Source: Cruorifilaria tuberocauda
Taxonomy: Eukaryota; Nematoda; Chromadorea; Rhabditida; Onchocercidae
Direction of reading: 5' to 3'
NCBI GenBank assembly: GCA_013365365.1
Contig: JABVXU010000059.1
Coordinates: 142,422-206,421, forward strand
Length of the DNA stretch: 64,000 nt
The notes below the pieces were generated by a model, which was given only the letters and a program-made list of their open reading frames with translations, made no database searches and had not been told where the DNA came from. The translations under genes were made by a program, and so were the position numbers. Positions 41,201 through 53,600 of this stretch are shown in pieces (position 1 is the first letter of the stretch; every line of letters begins with the position of its first letter).

Positions 41201-41999
41201 ATTAATTAAGATTTCCTGTGAAATAATTATAGCAATGAATGTAAGCATAGAAATTACCCAATAATTTCCGATGTCTAACCAATAATTCATCAATACTTCC
41301 ATGATTTTCTTGAATGATTGTACCTTCCTCATTTGCATATTTTTGTCCTAAAACAAAAATTATTTCATTTTTAGTTTCGTTATCATTCTAATTCTAAAAT
41401 AATATAGCATAAATTAGTGAAATATGTAGTAGAAATGATAAACAGATACATATGCGATATAGTAACTGTTGAAATTTTAAAAGTAATTAGCATAAAACAA
41501 TTAGCGAAAATAAAGCTACGAAAATCTAAAAACTTTCTATTCCTCATTAATAAAAAAGTATTTCAAATTTAAAAAGACTAATTTAAAATGAAAGACTGAT
41601 GAAAGTTGTAGTTAAAATCAAAAGATTGTTTTTGATTAAAATTAGCACAAATTAGAAAGCGGTAAAAATAATTCAAGTTTAGCTAACAAAATTTAATAAC
41701 TCCATTATCTCGAAATTATAATATGAAATGAAATTTATGCAAATTTCTCTAATCAATAATCAGATTACCAATTAATCGTTACCTTCTATGAAATATTTCC
41801 TGATGAATTTGCATAATTTCCAACGAAATGTTGAAATTGCTGTAACGTTCCTCTCAACGTTTCCTCTATCAATCATTTTTGAAATGTTAAAGGTATTTTG
41901 AATTGTAAATGAAATGATTGAAAGACTTGTTCGAGACAAAAAAAAATATTTGAATAGAATGGAAGGGAGAAGACGCATGTCATTGTGATAGCAAAACAT
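38211..41999 (-). CDS. TauE/SafE (TSUP) family multi-pass membrane transporter
   Basis: Intron-containing gene read from 41999 down to a TGA at 38211-38213. Exons include 41783-41999 (N-terminal region), one ending in ELLVRHRKLL (near 41280), a TM exon (VFFQTVYWLLAL...MPIVMIFGGLIG), a loop exon (GGMTTEGGGAVAFPVMTLAL), a TM exon (TAASFTIFFNGILVEWHS...GAIFGVVFG), a helix exon (FVSVFFSFSIALFVL), the second-half signature GGIFTGIAGSGIDIYSF (near 39030), ESWNYFSVCMPVVVIFAPIGSFLAS (near 38600) and a last TM with charged tail. Two inverted halves, each opening with a Gly-rich GG(L/I)xxG loop, are the hallmark of TSUP proteins, which carry sulfite, sulfonates or other organic anions in bacteria, with homologs in nematodes. 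Substrate cannot be inferred. The N-terminus is uncertain: in-frame ATGs also occur at 41978 and near 41878. Confidence 0.85.
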
Positions 42000-43358
42000 T
42001 TTTTAAATTACAATTACAAATTTCTCAAATGGTCTATGATTACTTCAGAAATTAACAAAAAATTACTTACCTACAATTAAATAAGTAACAATTAAGTTTG
42101 CTTCGTTATCGTAACAAATTAATACGTTACTAGATTGATATAAGTTGCACTTATTAATTTTGAAAAGAATTTATCACTTATCAATACTGAAACGTATGCT
42201 ACGTCAAAATCACTTGAACTGTATATAATATGAACAAGAAAATTCTTTTTAATTTAAAAATTTCAAAAATTTTGAAGTTAAATTTGCAATTTTATGCATT
42301 AAAATGAAATTGAAAAATGAATATATCGTACTTAAATTTAAACGAGCTTGAACAACAGAAGCTTTTTAAGCCATATCCTTCAAATCAATTAATGAGTAAT
42401 TTTGGTGGAAAGAATTACGCTTGGGGAAATAACCCTGATCGATAATAATTTTCAATTTTTTTGTCAAATGTCAGATTTTTTTGGTAGCTTATAAAATTAT
42501 TTTAAAAATGCTTTTTATTTTTCAAAAATTAAAAATTAGTTGGTTAATCGTAGCTAACAATATTCTTGACTATAAAATGCAATAGCAATTTATTGGTGAA
42601 TCAACAATATAATTGTAGATTCTAAAAATTTTCTCCTTGAACAGTTTTTGAGGAAAATATTACTATGAAAAAACCTTTTACTGTAATCATCCTTTCGCTT
42701 TTTCTCTCTAAAGTTAAAGCTTAAAAACTGATATCAATGAGTGAATAGTTATCACATAGAAAATCATTTTTATAATTTGAAAAACATAAACAATATTTTT
42801 TCGGCAAAATTAAAAAGCAAATTGCAATGCACTTTCATTTTGACAATTCTTTTCAGGCCATAAACTTTGCCCTTTTCAGACTTATAATTATAATTTGACT
42901 TATAGCTTATAATTTAAGGCCAGATTTATATAAATTTACATTCAATCTTACTACAACTTTGCTATTCTGCTAATTTATTCCTTCCTTTCATTACATGCAA
43001 AAAGAAATAATCAAACAACAAATTGATAAATGATTCAAATTGATTACCACTGATAATTGCAACTGTTATTGATATCAATCGTAACGTGACTAAAGAAACA
43101 AGCTTGTTTATTGTCTATGAATTGTAGCATCAACGACATACTTCGTTATCAGTTATCAGGATGTAATGGTTAGTTGTAGCAGTTGAACCGCTATACCTTT
43201 CCCTCGTTATCGTTATCGTTATCGAAGATGACCTTATCAGTCTTCCTCTCAGTCGTCCGAATACAATCAATCAGCATTTGTCGTTATTCACTAGTGCTAA
43301 TAAAAATTTTTTAACTAATTTTCAATTTTACACTTACAGCAAATATTCTATTTAATTC
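42000..43358. promoter_or_regulatory. Divergent promoter region between TSUP and Rab32-like genes
   Basis: About 1.36 kb with no coding signal separates the two start codons. GATA-type hexamers are concentrated near the Rab side (43024-43239), and two closely spaced TTATCA motifs lie at 42171-42183, nearer the TSUP gene. A TTACAG at about 43334-43339, 20 bases before the Rab ATG, could be a spliced-leader acceptor. Confidence 0.5.
43024..43239. promoter_or_regulatory. Cluster of eight GATA-factor-type motifs
   Basis: TGATAA at 43024 and 43051. Its reverse complement TTATCA at 43146, 43153 and 43234. A perfect triple TTATCG (CGATAA) array at 43207, 43213 and 43219. The cluster ends about 120 bases before the Rab32-like start codon. 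TGATAA is the known core for intestinal GATA factors of the ELT-2 type in nematodes. Binding is inference. Confidence 0.55.
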
Positions 43359-45370
43359 ATGAATTCATCTCAGGTAAGCAAATAATACAACATTTATTTA
43401 ACAAAATTTATGAGAATCTAAAAATTTCAAGAAGGAAAGTTTGAGAAATTTCGTTCATATAAATAAATTGAAGTGAATAAATTATTGTTGAAATGAATTC
43501 AATTTATTCTTTTTTTGTCATTCACTCAAATTGAGTAAAATTTGATGCGTCTGAAATTATTTCTTATTAAGTAATATATTTGCTAGGAAAAGATCAAATT
43601 AAATTTTAATGAAAGTAAGTGAGAATAAATAAGCATTACATTATTTATGAGAACTTTTAAGTTATTTCTTTTCATCTGTGTTTTCGTCAGGTTAATACTC
43701 ATAAATTAAGAGATAAAAAAATGGAAAAAAACCAGTTGGAAGAAAAAAAAAACCCACTTTTAGCCATCGACATCATCGAGCGGATATACGATATCTATCA
43801 AGGATCAATTTTTGTTTAAAATTTTAATTATTGGCGATGTCGGTACTGGAAAATCATCCATTGTACAGCGTTATGCGCATAATTTGTTTACACAACATTA
43901 CAAAGCTACGGTTTGTGAAATGTCAAACATTTTGGTTTGATTATTTTTTATTTGGAGATTATCCTGATTTGATATAAGTGAAGTCATCGAAGTATATTGC
44001 ATAAATATGAAGGAATTGAAATTAGTGAATGGTTACAAAAATCGATTTGACATTATTACAAAAATCGATGTAACATTGATTCTGTTTGTTTGTTGTTAAC
44101 AGGATTGTAAAAAAAAATCAATCAGAGAAAAATTAAGCCTAAAGCATTAATCGGGGATGATACGATGAAGTGGTAAAAGAAAGTTCTAGGAGGATAATCT
44201 TAACTTTTAATTTAGTTCTAGGAGGACAATCTTAACTTTCAATCCTTTAGCTATAATAATAATTTGTCTTTAAAGAATCATGCAAAAAAAGCTTTTTGTT
44301 GAAATTTTTAAGATTTCAAATAAGACTTCAGAATTTTAGGTCGGTGTTGATTTCGCAACACGAAATTTGTTTTGGAATGATGAGATAACACTACGGTTAC
44401 AACTATGGGATATTTCAGGTTGATGCTTGATTTTTTTCATTTCAAATTCTTATTATGTAAATTCTCTTCTTTCTAAACAATATTCGAGTATAGCAATTTG
44501 TTTTCACTTAGGTCAAGATCGATTCAGTAATATGACACGAGTATACTACAAGGATGCTCATGGCGCTCTTGTAGTCTTCGATTGTACTCGTCAAAATACT
44601 TATGATGGAGCATTACGCTGGAAAACCGACCTGGATAGTAAAATTACTCTTGCTGATGAAAAACCACTACCTGCTGTACTTGTTGCTAATAAGGTACCCT
44701 CTGTTTTTTATCTTAAAATGACGATCATATATTCAGTTAAAAGAGAAATTTCACTGAACTTTCTGGCTAGAACAATTTCTTTCAACGAGGAAAAAAACTT
44801 TGTAAATTCGTATTTACGAAGATCTTTAGTATTTTATTCAGGAATTGTTTTACTGTTAAGTTAGTATTTAGTAAGGATTTCTGACATGAAAAAATAACTG
44901 CTGGGTTTTACAGAATTGCGAAGTTGTATAATGTCAACTCGTTGATCAATCCAATCGTAAAGATCTGTTTTCATCAATTTTTAATGGTAATTAAACATTC
45001 ATTCCTTTAGGCTGATCTTGACAACAAAATAACAGATGAAAAACTTGAGGAATATCGCGAAAAAGGTGGTTTTCTTAATGCTTTGAAAACATCAGCGAAA
45101 GCCAATTATGGCATTGAAAATGCATTTGGTTTACTAGTAGAACAGGTATGATTAAATTCAAATTTATTTCTCTTTAAAATTCATAAAATATGCAACATTC
45201 AGACTGCCAAAATTTTTTGAACTTATTTCCAGATCCTTGAAGTAAGGAAAAGTGGCCAATATATAGTGCCATATTCTCAAGGTGATCAGACAATCAAAAA
45301 GTTACATCGTATATCGGAACGAAGAACAGGAGGAAAATTTGACTTGAAGTGGCGATCATGTTGTAAATGA
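43359..45370 (+). CDS. Rab32/38-family small GTPase (GLO-1-like)
   Basis: Six exons: 43359-43373, 43764-43910, 44340-44418, 44512-44693, 45011-45145 and 45233-45370. Exon 1 encodes only MNSSQ, and the joint to PSTSSSG is in phase. GTPase motifs: P-loop GDVGTGKSS, effector KATVGVDFA, switch II WDISGQDRF, NKAD across the exon 4/5 joint, and TSAK. The core MTRVYYKDAHGALVVFD and the DLDSK motif are typical of Rab32/Rab38 and C. elegans GLO-1, which direct traffic to lysosome-related organelles (gut granules in worms). Rab29 is the next best subfamily. The protein ends in CCK, a usable but uncommon double-geranylgeranylation end. Switch II has Ser where human Rab32 has Ala (DIAGQERF). About 230 residues, normal for the family. 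Confidence 0.9.
44182..44246. repeat. Imperfect 32-bp tandem duplication in a Rab intron
   Basis: Two copies beginning AGTTCTAGGAGGA at 44182 and 44214, with only a couple of T/C differences, in the second intron of the Rab32-like gene. Confidence 0.85.
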
Positions 45371-45635
45371 CCTAATGTTCACTAATTTTATGCTAGTAAC
45401 ATTAATAGATCATTCCGAAAGGACAATCTAAAAAAGGTCAGCCTTACAGTGATAAAGAAAACAAATGTAATGTAGAAGTTTGGAAAATTTTCAAAAAATA
45501 CTCGTGGAATTTTAGTTCATGATATCATTTTCACTATTCATAATCACCATTTGATGAACCAATCAGTCCGCAATCTCTTAACTTTCTCTCTGTTGCCGTT
45601 CTAGCGCTAAAAATTTGTTCTTAATTTTCACTTAA

Positions 45636-45654
45636 AATAAATAAAATCAATAAA
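45636..45654 (+). other. Clustered polyadenylation signals of the Rab32-like gene
   Basis: Three AATAAA hexamers (45636, 45640 and 45649) lie about 270 bases after the Rab stop codon and only 28 bases before the end of the oppositely oriented YRDC coding region. The two 3' UTRs must nearly abut or overlap. Confidence 0.6.
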
Positions 45655-45681
45655 GTGAATTTCACTAGCTCACTAATAGCA

Positions 45682-46918
45682 CTAACAATTCATTGAAACA
45701 TACCATCCATCTCGAATTATATTGTAAGAACCAGGAATACTCAGATTTACCACTGTACTACCTTCGCGATTCACTTTACCATCAGGACGCAATACTGCAC
45801 CATCATCTATTATCAAATCCAGTTCTGGCCATAAATTTTTGAAATCCTATAAATTACTTATGTGAGATAAATGAAAAATATGCTAACATAGCAGTCCATG
45901 AGCATTTCAAATCTTCAAAAAAATATAAAAACTGAAAGTGCTGAAGGTTTTAATATTGAATTTAGTCTATAATAAACTGATATTTTCTGAAAAATAAGCC
46001 TTTAAAATAAGTTTGGCAAAGAAGAGATATATGAAGCATGATAACAGACATTGTATATTTAAAATAGCATTTCATTTCTAAAAAAATTTCAATTGATCAA
46101 ATAAGTTTCGCGACAATGTATTCAACACTTACTTCAATGCATGCCGGATTATTTTTGTCATCGGAAATGTTGGCACTGGTCTGTGCAAGCGGAATATCAT
46201 CTAGGCGAGTCATCAATGAACGAACAAACTTGTGATCAGGAATTCGAATACCAACTGTTTTATGTTTTGGATTGAAAGTACTTGAAAGGGAATTAGAACG
46301 CTCAAAAATTAACGTCACTGGTCCCGGTAATAATGTCTTTAATTGGCTATTTTTAACCGTTTGACAACACCACCTAGTAATAAAATTGTGAGTTAAAAAA
46401 ATTCTTTCATATTAATTCATTACACTGAGCAATCATCATAAACCAAATTATTGTTCGTCGAAGATTTACTTCACAAATATCATTTATTTATATATTACTT
46501 ATTAAGAATTTGAACAAATTACGAACTTTTGAACTTCACGAATATCGCTAACAAATAGACCAAGAGGTTTTAAAAGACTACGACGTTTCAACTTATACAG
46601 TTTATCAGCATTTGATATTGTTGTAACCACCCCATATAGTGTATCCGTCGGTAACGCAACTATACCACCTGATTCAAATACTTCCAAACAACGGCAAATT
46701 GCTATACCATAGGCTATAAAGATAAGCTCTAATTAACCTTCAATGCACTGCATTTCTTGCCCACAAAGTTGAGAACTTTCAGATATTTCGCCAGTAGCGT
46801 ATTACACATTTATCAATGTAAACATTTACTAATCTAAACTAGTGAAAAGAAACCAACTTGATTCAGATAGCTTTATAACTTTCTCCATTTCGTTTGCTAG
46901 CTCAGTTAGCGTTAACAT
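45682..46918 (-). CDS. YrdC-domain threonylcarbamoyl-AMP synthase
   Basis: Makes threonylcarbamoyl-AMP from threonine, bicarbonate and ATP, the first step of t6A37 modification of ANN-decoding tRNAs (TsaC/Sua5/YRDC family). Main exons: one starting at 46713 (GGIVALPTDTLYG, then the nucleotide-binding LKRRSLLKPLGLF); one from about 46374 to 46130 (LLPGPVTLIFER, VGIRIPDHKF, QTSANIS); and one from about 45846 ending in a TAG at 45682-45684 (FKNLWPELDLIIDDG, GSTVVNLS, IIRDG). These align along human YRDC. The donor of the first of these exons is probably GTTCGT, the only one that keeps frame with KWCCQTVKNS. The 5' end is the weak point: a small exon 46858-46918 beginning MLTLTELANEMEK fits in phase and length but is not supported by homology. 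Domain call is secure; start codon is not. Confidence 0.85.
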
Positions 46919-47680
46919 CACAACATCAATTAGATGAATTCGTTTGTACCATTTTCTTGATAAAAGGTGGAAACTCTAAAATTTGATGCGACATTTTTTT
47001 GAAGCATTATTTGACTGGTTCAATAAAGGCCGTTTACTTGCAATTTCACAAATTCCCAACCGAATCAAGCTCACAATTAATTTCCTGAATATTTGTGTTT
47101 TTGCGCTTTCCTCAATTTCATAGCGTGAGAAGTAAGAATTCGAACAACTTACTGTATGGAGTGAATTACACCTGAAAGAAAGTTTTATAAAAAAATAGTA
47201 CATGATGATATCACAACAAAGGAATAAAGTTTCAGAGCAAAATATTATTTCACATAAAACAAAAAGAAAATTTCTTCAAATTTAAATTAGAATGGAAGAT
47301 TTCACGGAAAATATTACCTTTGAATACAATGATAGTGAACACAAAAAGGGCATATTAAAATAAAATGAGTGAAATGCAAATAAATGACAGCGGAACCACA
47401 GCAAAAAATGCCGAAAAAAATTGTACATGATAAAAGTATGTAATAAAGAAAGAGAAGACAATGACACTGCATAAGCTGATTAAAGAAATCAGTCCTGAGC
47501 TTGATTTCACTCGAAAAACCGAAATAGCTCACAAACAGCTACACAAATCAGTGAAATAAAATCATAGAAATCACAGCTGCCTTTTAATAAAAATATTTGA
47601 TAATAAGCAATATAAATTTGACTATAACTGAAAAAATGAGATAATTACAAACTGAAAACAGCAATTTTCCTTTTATATTT
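46919..47680. other. Intergenic region between YRDC and the RS-rich gene
   Basis: Presumed YRDC promoter region and 3' UTR of the RS-rich gene. Several minus-strand open frames (about 46976-47532) are rich in F, L, S and C without splice or family support. I see no gene here. Confidence 0.4.
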
Positions 47681-50600
47681 TTATCTTCTACGTCTTTTTG
47701 CAGCATGCATAAGGGATGACGAACGATGTGAAGAACTTCTTTCACCTCTACTTTCTCTGTGATGGCTGCGACTTATCTGAAACTTCCACAAGATTAAAAA
47801 TATTGAAAAATTTAGCGCTCTCAAATCCATACCAAGCAAAGCGTTTAGTTTCCTAACAGGTGAGACTGTGATTTTCATTTCTTTTATTTATTTTTGAGCA
47901 ACTCTTATATGAAACTGTTATAAGCTTTAATCATTTGATTCGCAATTTTATTCACAAACAAAATATGAATTAAATCATAAACCTCATATGATAAATAGTC
48001 CCTTCGAGATCCTTTTTGTGGATGATTTACTTCAACGCTAATAAAACCTCGAGATTTCATATGTACGCGTCGTTCTCCAATGTCAGTATCTGAAGAGAAA
48101 AATACTTTTCAGTGAATGAAATATACTGACATAAAGAGTTACGACAAGAGTCTGGAAAACTACGTTTTACAGAAAACATTTCAATATTAACCGCAATCTT
48201 TCCCTAAGCTGCGACTTCTGGACCGAGATATTCGACGACGGTCTTGATAGTGTGATCTTCGTTTTTCTGACCCTAAAATAATAGGACTGTGTTCCCCGAC
48301 GTTCCCTTTTCCAAATTCAGCATTTTCTGTATACGACGCTGAATAATCACTTCGTAAGCCACAACCTGTTGTAGAATATATTTACTAGATGAAGTTCTAA
48401 AGAAAAACTGTTTAATACAATTCAGTTGCAATACAATAAATAATAAATCCCAAATAAAAAAATTTGTAATTGAAAATATAGTTACAAAACTGCAACATGA
48501 ATAAATTTAAGTTAAAAAAACGAAATTATTTTATGACAAAGCATACGAAAATCCGGGTTCTTTGGTACTTCTCGGGAACTCATAGGTATTTCACTGGAAA
48601 CGGAGTACACCGCCACGGAACTATCACGCCAGTTTTGCGCAGGAAGTGTTAACGGTACACCAAGAGGCAAAGAATTTTGCATAAGCGACAATTCTCGTCC
48701 ATGTACTGCAGCATCATTCCGTAACGGAGATTGGGTATTCTGTTGAGAAAAACTTCGTGATGAGGTGTAGTTAGAAATTCGACGATCAGTAACGAAATTT
48801 GACGGTCTATCTTCTGGAAAACTACGTTCTGCGATATAAATAGACTGGCGCATCGTAGAAGGAGCATTTCTTCCTAAATTCTATTTATATGACAAGAGAT
48901 TTAATCATTTTAAATATATTAAAGCAATTTTGAATTACGAAAAATTATCAGCCAGATCTTGCAGAAACATACCAGCAACTGGTGCATCCGGTTTCGTCGT
49001 GATTGTAATTAGTAATTCTTGAAGAAGTTCACGAGCGCGCACAATTTGTGCAGGACTTAAACTGCTATCGTTCGTGACCCACGTTTGTGCATCTAAATTA
49101 CAATTTAATAAATCCATAAGGAGCTTAGTGGAATATAAAAATATGAAAGAGCGGTGGAATGGAACGAACAATAATAAATGTTTAAAAATGTTACAATTAT
49201 TTTTGCCATTAAAAAAACGCTAGTGAATAACACAATGTTTTTTAGTTGATTAGGACCGGAAATTAAAAATTATACAGAAAAGTACATTAAGAATGAATTA
49301 GATGCTCCTTCGAAATTGGATTATTTCTCGGTGTTAGTTAACCTGCAACACAGATATAGAAAAAAATTGATACAAAAACAAACTTTGTATACTATCTGAG
49401 TTGAGCATTTGTCCTGCTAGCAAATCCTCTATGCGCCAATTTGATAAGCCTAAACTAGAGAATTATTCTTGCTTTAATGAATATAAAATTCCGATCAAAA
49501 CAAAGAGCACTTATTCAAAGATTTACATCAAATAATAATTGCAAACGTTTAGAACAAGTTGTATCAGAAGACATACCAATCTCAAACAAAACAAAACTAT
49601 TAAATCATCTATTTCTCATGGAAAAAATCACTATTGCTAGTTTTTCCTGCAAATTGAGATTCGGTCTGCATGTGGTAATTTTGCATCCGACCACCATCAT
49701 ATTCTATTGGCTGTGTTCGGTTGATACTACGAACCCGTTCATCATGTGAACGAATTTCTTCACTCTTGGCTCTATCCACAGCAGTCAGTCGATCACGTCC
49801 TCGATAGTGCTTTGCTAATTCACGTTCCCTTAAAATGCTCTATTACAGGAAAATATTTCAGCTAGGATTAAAAAACGCATTAATAAAATCTTTGCATTCA
49901 AAAATCAATTGAAATGGCTGTCAGTAATTCGCCGTTTTCTTAGATTCTTACATCAGTAGCTCACATTTGTATGTATAGTTCCGTTTTTACAATTCTTTTT
50001 CTCCAGTTTTGCCGAAATACTAGTTTTCTTCGATTGTGCTATTCAAAGTCAATTCAAATTTGTTGAAGGAATGTTTTGTGAATTGCTGAATCGAAACTGC
50101 ATGCTAAGTCGTCCTTTAAACTCCATCTTAACCAAATATTGTCCAATTTTCCAAATTCATCCTGCTTATTTTAATCCGAACTGTTCACATAAACATCATT
50201 TCCAATCACTTTACCATAACCATATTTGAATATGCAATAGATCATATGCGCCGCATATCTACATTTATCAGTACTCAAATGAAGTGACCAACTGAAATCG
50301 ATGCAAGAAAGTTGGCATTTCCTGAGCATAATATGAACGATTGTTATTGAAACTCATATGGTTGGTTTTGGAGACCTCCAAATGCACATCGAAAATTTTC
50401 GAAATTTTTCTGCAAGTGATACAACTCGATGCATCTTGACCATAAAAATTTACGGCGAAACTATTCGTTGCGATTCACATTTCATTTTTCGCTCGATTAT
50501 TATTCCCATACAGCTCGTCACTCGTAAGAAAACCGTGCAAATTGCCTCAAAATATTCTATTCTAATTATATACAGTCTAAATTCCTGCTTCTTGGTTTAT

Positions 50601-53600
50601 AGCTTCCTCAATAATCGTGCATTACAACAAATATATGCACCCTTCCAGAATTTCTATCACTTATTCAAAAACGTAAAGTTAATTTAAAATCACGCACCAC
50701 AATATAGAATCAGGTAGAATGAAGTATTAATACAAGAATGAAATACGTCTTCAAATTACAGTAACACTAAACGAGGTTAAATTTAAAGAAAATGAACTGT
50801 TGTTATAGTAATATTCTGTAAACGACCATCCTGAAAACTGACTGTATATTTCGTGCCAATATTCGACAAACATTACTCAACTTTTTTCTTGTTAAAATAG
50901 AGGAATTTAATCCAGCATCTAGCATAAAGAATAGGCACCAAAAGAATCCAAAATTTTCGTATTTCGTACTGGATTTACTTGTCTCTAGTAAAATCACAAT
51001 TTCAAAAAATGGCAGGTCATATCTCTCGTTCACCGAAGTTACCTCCCGAAGAAATGGAACGCAAAAATCATTCAACATGGATCTTCACTAAATTTATTCT
51101 ATATTTTATCCGGTTTTTCGTTTAGCAGAATATTCCTGAATACGATAAATCACATGAGTGTGGGCAACACACCTTTCGGAAATAATAGTTAAGGTTATCG
51201 TCGTTTCAAACTATCAGATAGAAAACAAAGAAGAATACAAACTGAAGAAAACGTTTCACAATTCAAAAAGCAGAATTTTTCCTCTATATGAAAGAGAACT
51301 ACCAAGTAATATTCAAAATATTCCGCTTTGACGGTTTTCAGACTACCACCTCAGATTGCTGTCGTCTTATTTAACTCTTAACTTTGTCGCCGTGTATTCG
51401 ATTTCTTTCGATTGATCAACAGCTTATAGTTTTATTCAAATATTTCCCAACTGTCGCCAGGAAGAGAAACAGTAATGTACGGCAACAAATTTTAAAATGT
51501 AGTGATAAGAATATTCATTAGCTGACTTAAAACTGCTTTGCAATATGAGAATAGTTTGTGTGACTACTAACCATAAACATGATATCTATTGCAACAACCG
51601 TCAATCTAAGTTAATAAAAGTCTAGTCTTAAATTATCTTCCTAATACTGCTAGATTTTCAAAACATATAGTACTTACCAATCTAAGGGAAGTCAATTAAA
51701 CTTCCAGAAACAAAAAGCATAAATAAAATAAAACCCGTTCAATTTCCTGATCACGCGGATGTAGGAAACAGAAAACCAAATATAAATTAAAGCAAAGCTT
51801 AACGTACAACATACAAATATTCGCGATTTTCCATTGGTCCCGTTCTAACTGATGCAGGTGAAATTCTGGTAGTCGGTCTGCTTAACTCACTGTTGTTATC
51901 CATCTGCTTTCTGTGCTGATGCCTTTGACGCCCACTTCGTGACTTGCTTTCATTCATCTTCAATCCTTATTGAATTTCAATTTTATTTCAGTAACAAACC
52001 TCTTTTTAGAGGTTTTTAAACTTTTTGCTATTGATATTTCCGGATGGCGTTGTACAATGTATAACAAATTTTAATTGTTAAAAAACATGCTGAAAAAAAT
52101 TCATTATTACAAGCTGCTAAAACAATTTAATGAAATATTACTTGAGATATTACTGTTATGAACATATGCCAAAACTATTACATTCTTCAACTGCCAGAGA
52201 CCTTAGAAAAAAGAATGACTACTTCTTACAACCAAAAGTGGAATTTGCCATAAATTCCCATTTACAAATATAAATATTCTCTTTCAGTTCATAAGCAATA
52301 CATGCTTTTCCTCAAAATTTTTCCAGTTTTTCCCAATAAGTATCTTGATGTTTTCATCGATCAGTACTTTCCCAACATCAAAGCAATCAAATTGCCCATT
52401 CCAATGATGCATGAATTTTCAAATTATATGTCCACCGCTTCTGATTTGTCTTTCTGATATGCATAGAAAATCTCATAAAGTGCATGATGTAATATCTGAT
52501 TTCATTAATTGTATGTGCCAACTACTCTCCACATCAAAGTGATAAGATCATTTTAAATCGTAAAATGTTGAATCCTGGATTTTAGTAACGGTAGTTATGA
52601 TAGATAGAAGTAGTGAACAGCGCCGCACTAAACTTGCGGAGTTTTCAACTTGCAGACTGTTAAAACATCCAACATATACGTTCTTCAGGCGCCAAGAGTG
52701 TGTCATTTACAAGATAACGATAATTTTATAACGAAATGACAGTTGGCATGTTTCAGTTGTAACATATCGTCGTCTCGGGAGATGTCTATTAGATTAAACT
52801 TAGCAAAAAAACCACATGTTAAAAGCAAACATCAGCAGTTCGAAGATGAGAGATACCATGAGTTCAGTGATGACTGCCAAGAGATTTTCTGTAACACATT
52901 GCCCGTGTCTAACTTCACTCTTCATAATCATCTCCAAAAGACTTCTTGTAGTTTTTCTCCTCGATCCTCGATCGACTGGTGATTGGTAGAAAATTAGCAT
53001 AATCATAAATACTCAACGGAAGATAAAACGATGCCACTTCGGATCATGCTCTGCATTCATTTCAAAATTTCCACAGCAAATTTTCATATAATGTGATATC
53101 CCAGCGAAAAGATGCAAATTTACGAAAATCTCCACTCAAACTGCATTTCGCTTGGAATGATATTTCTTTTGTTTTGATGATGCATAAAAACGTTATGACA
53201 ATAATACTGAAACTCCCCAATATTTCTTTCTAAATAGACAGAATAATTTTCATCCTTAAGCTTAAACGAAAAAAACATCTTAATGAAATGAAGACTGTAT
53301 TTTTAAAATACTTCAACTACAAGCTGACTATAACTTTATCTACCGTAAAATTTTCACGTCGTTCGGAGCGATTCTGATAACAATCAAGTGTACTTTCTGC
53401 CACGTATTGATCTCTTTCAACAGCAGGACTCAATCTGCGATTATGCCAAACAGTCCGTCTTTCCAATATCGGCACCTGTAACAATACCAATAATTTAAGG
53501 AATTTAGAATAAAAGAAATGCTCGGATTATAGTGGAAATCAATAAATTTCACCTACCACAGCATGTCTCGACTTCCTCACACGTTCCACTTGTCGACGAT

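Noticed and set aside
38211..46918. Possible bacterial (for example Wolbachia) transfers: TauE/SafE and YrdC genes in one region
   Set aside because: Both are split by spliceosomal introns, have the surrounding base composition, and belong to families with long-standing eukaryotic members. YRDC is universal. Nothing shows recent transfer.
49477..50687. Plus-strand open frames of 90 and 109 codons
   Set aside because: The first runs antisense to a well-supported RS-gene exon, and the second lies in an intron and shows no codon bias or known motif.
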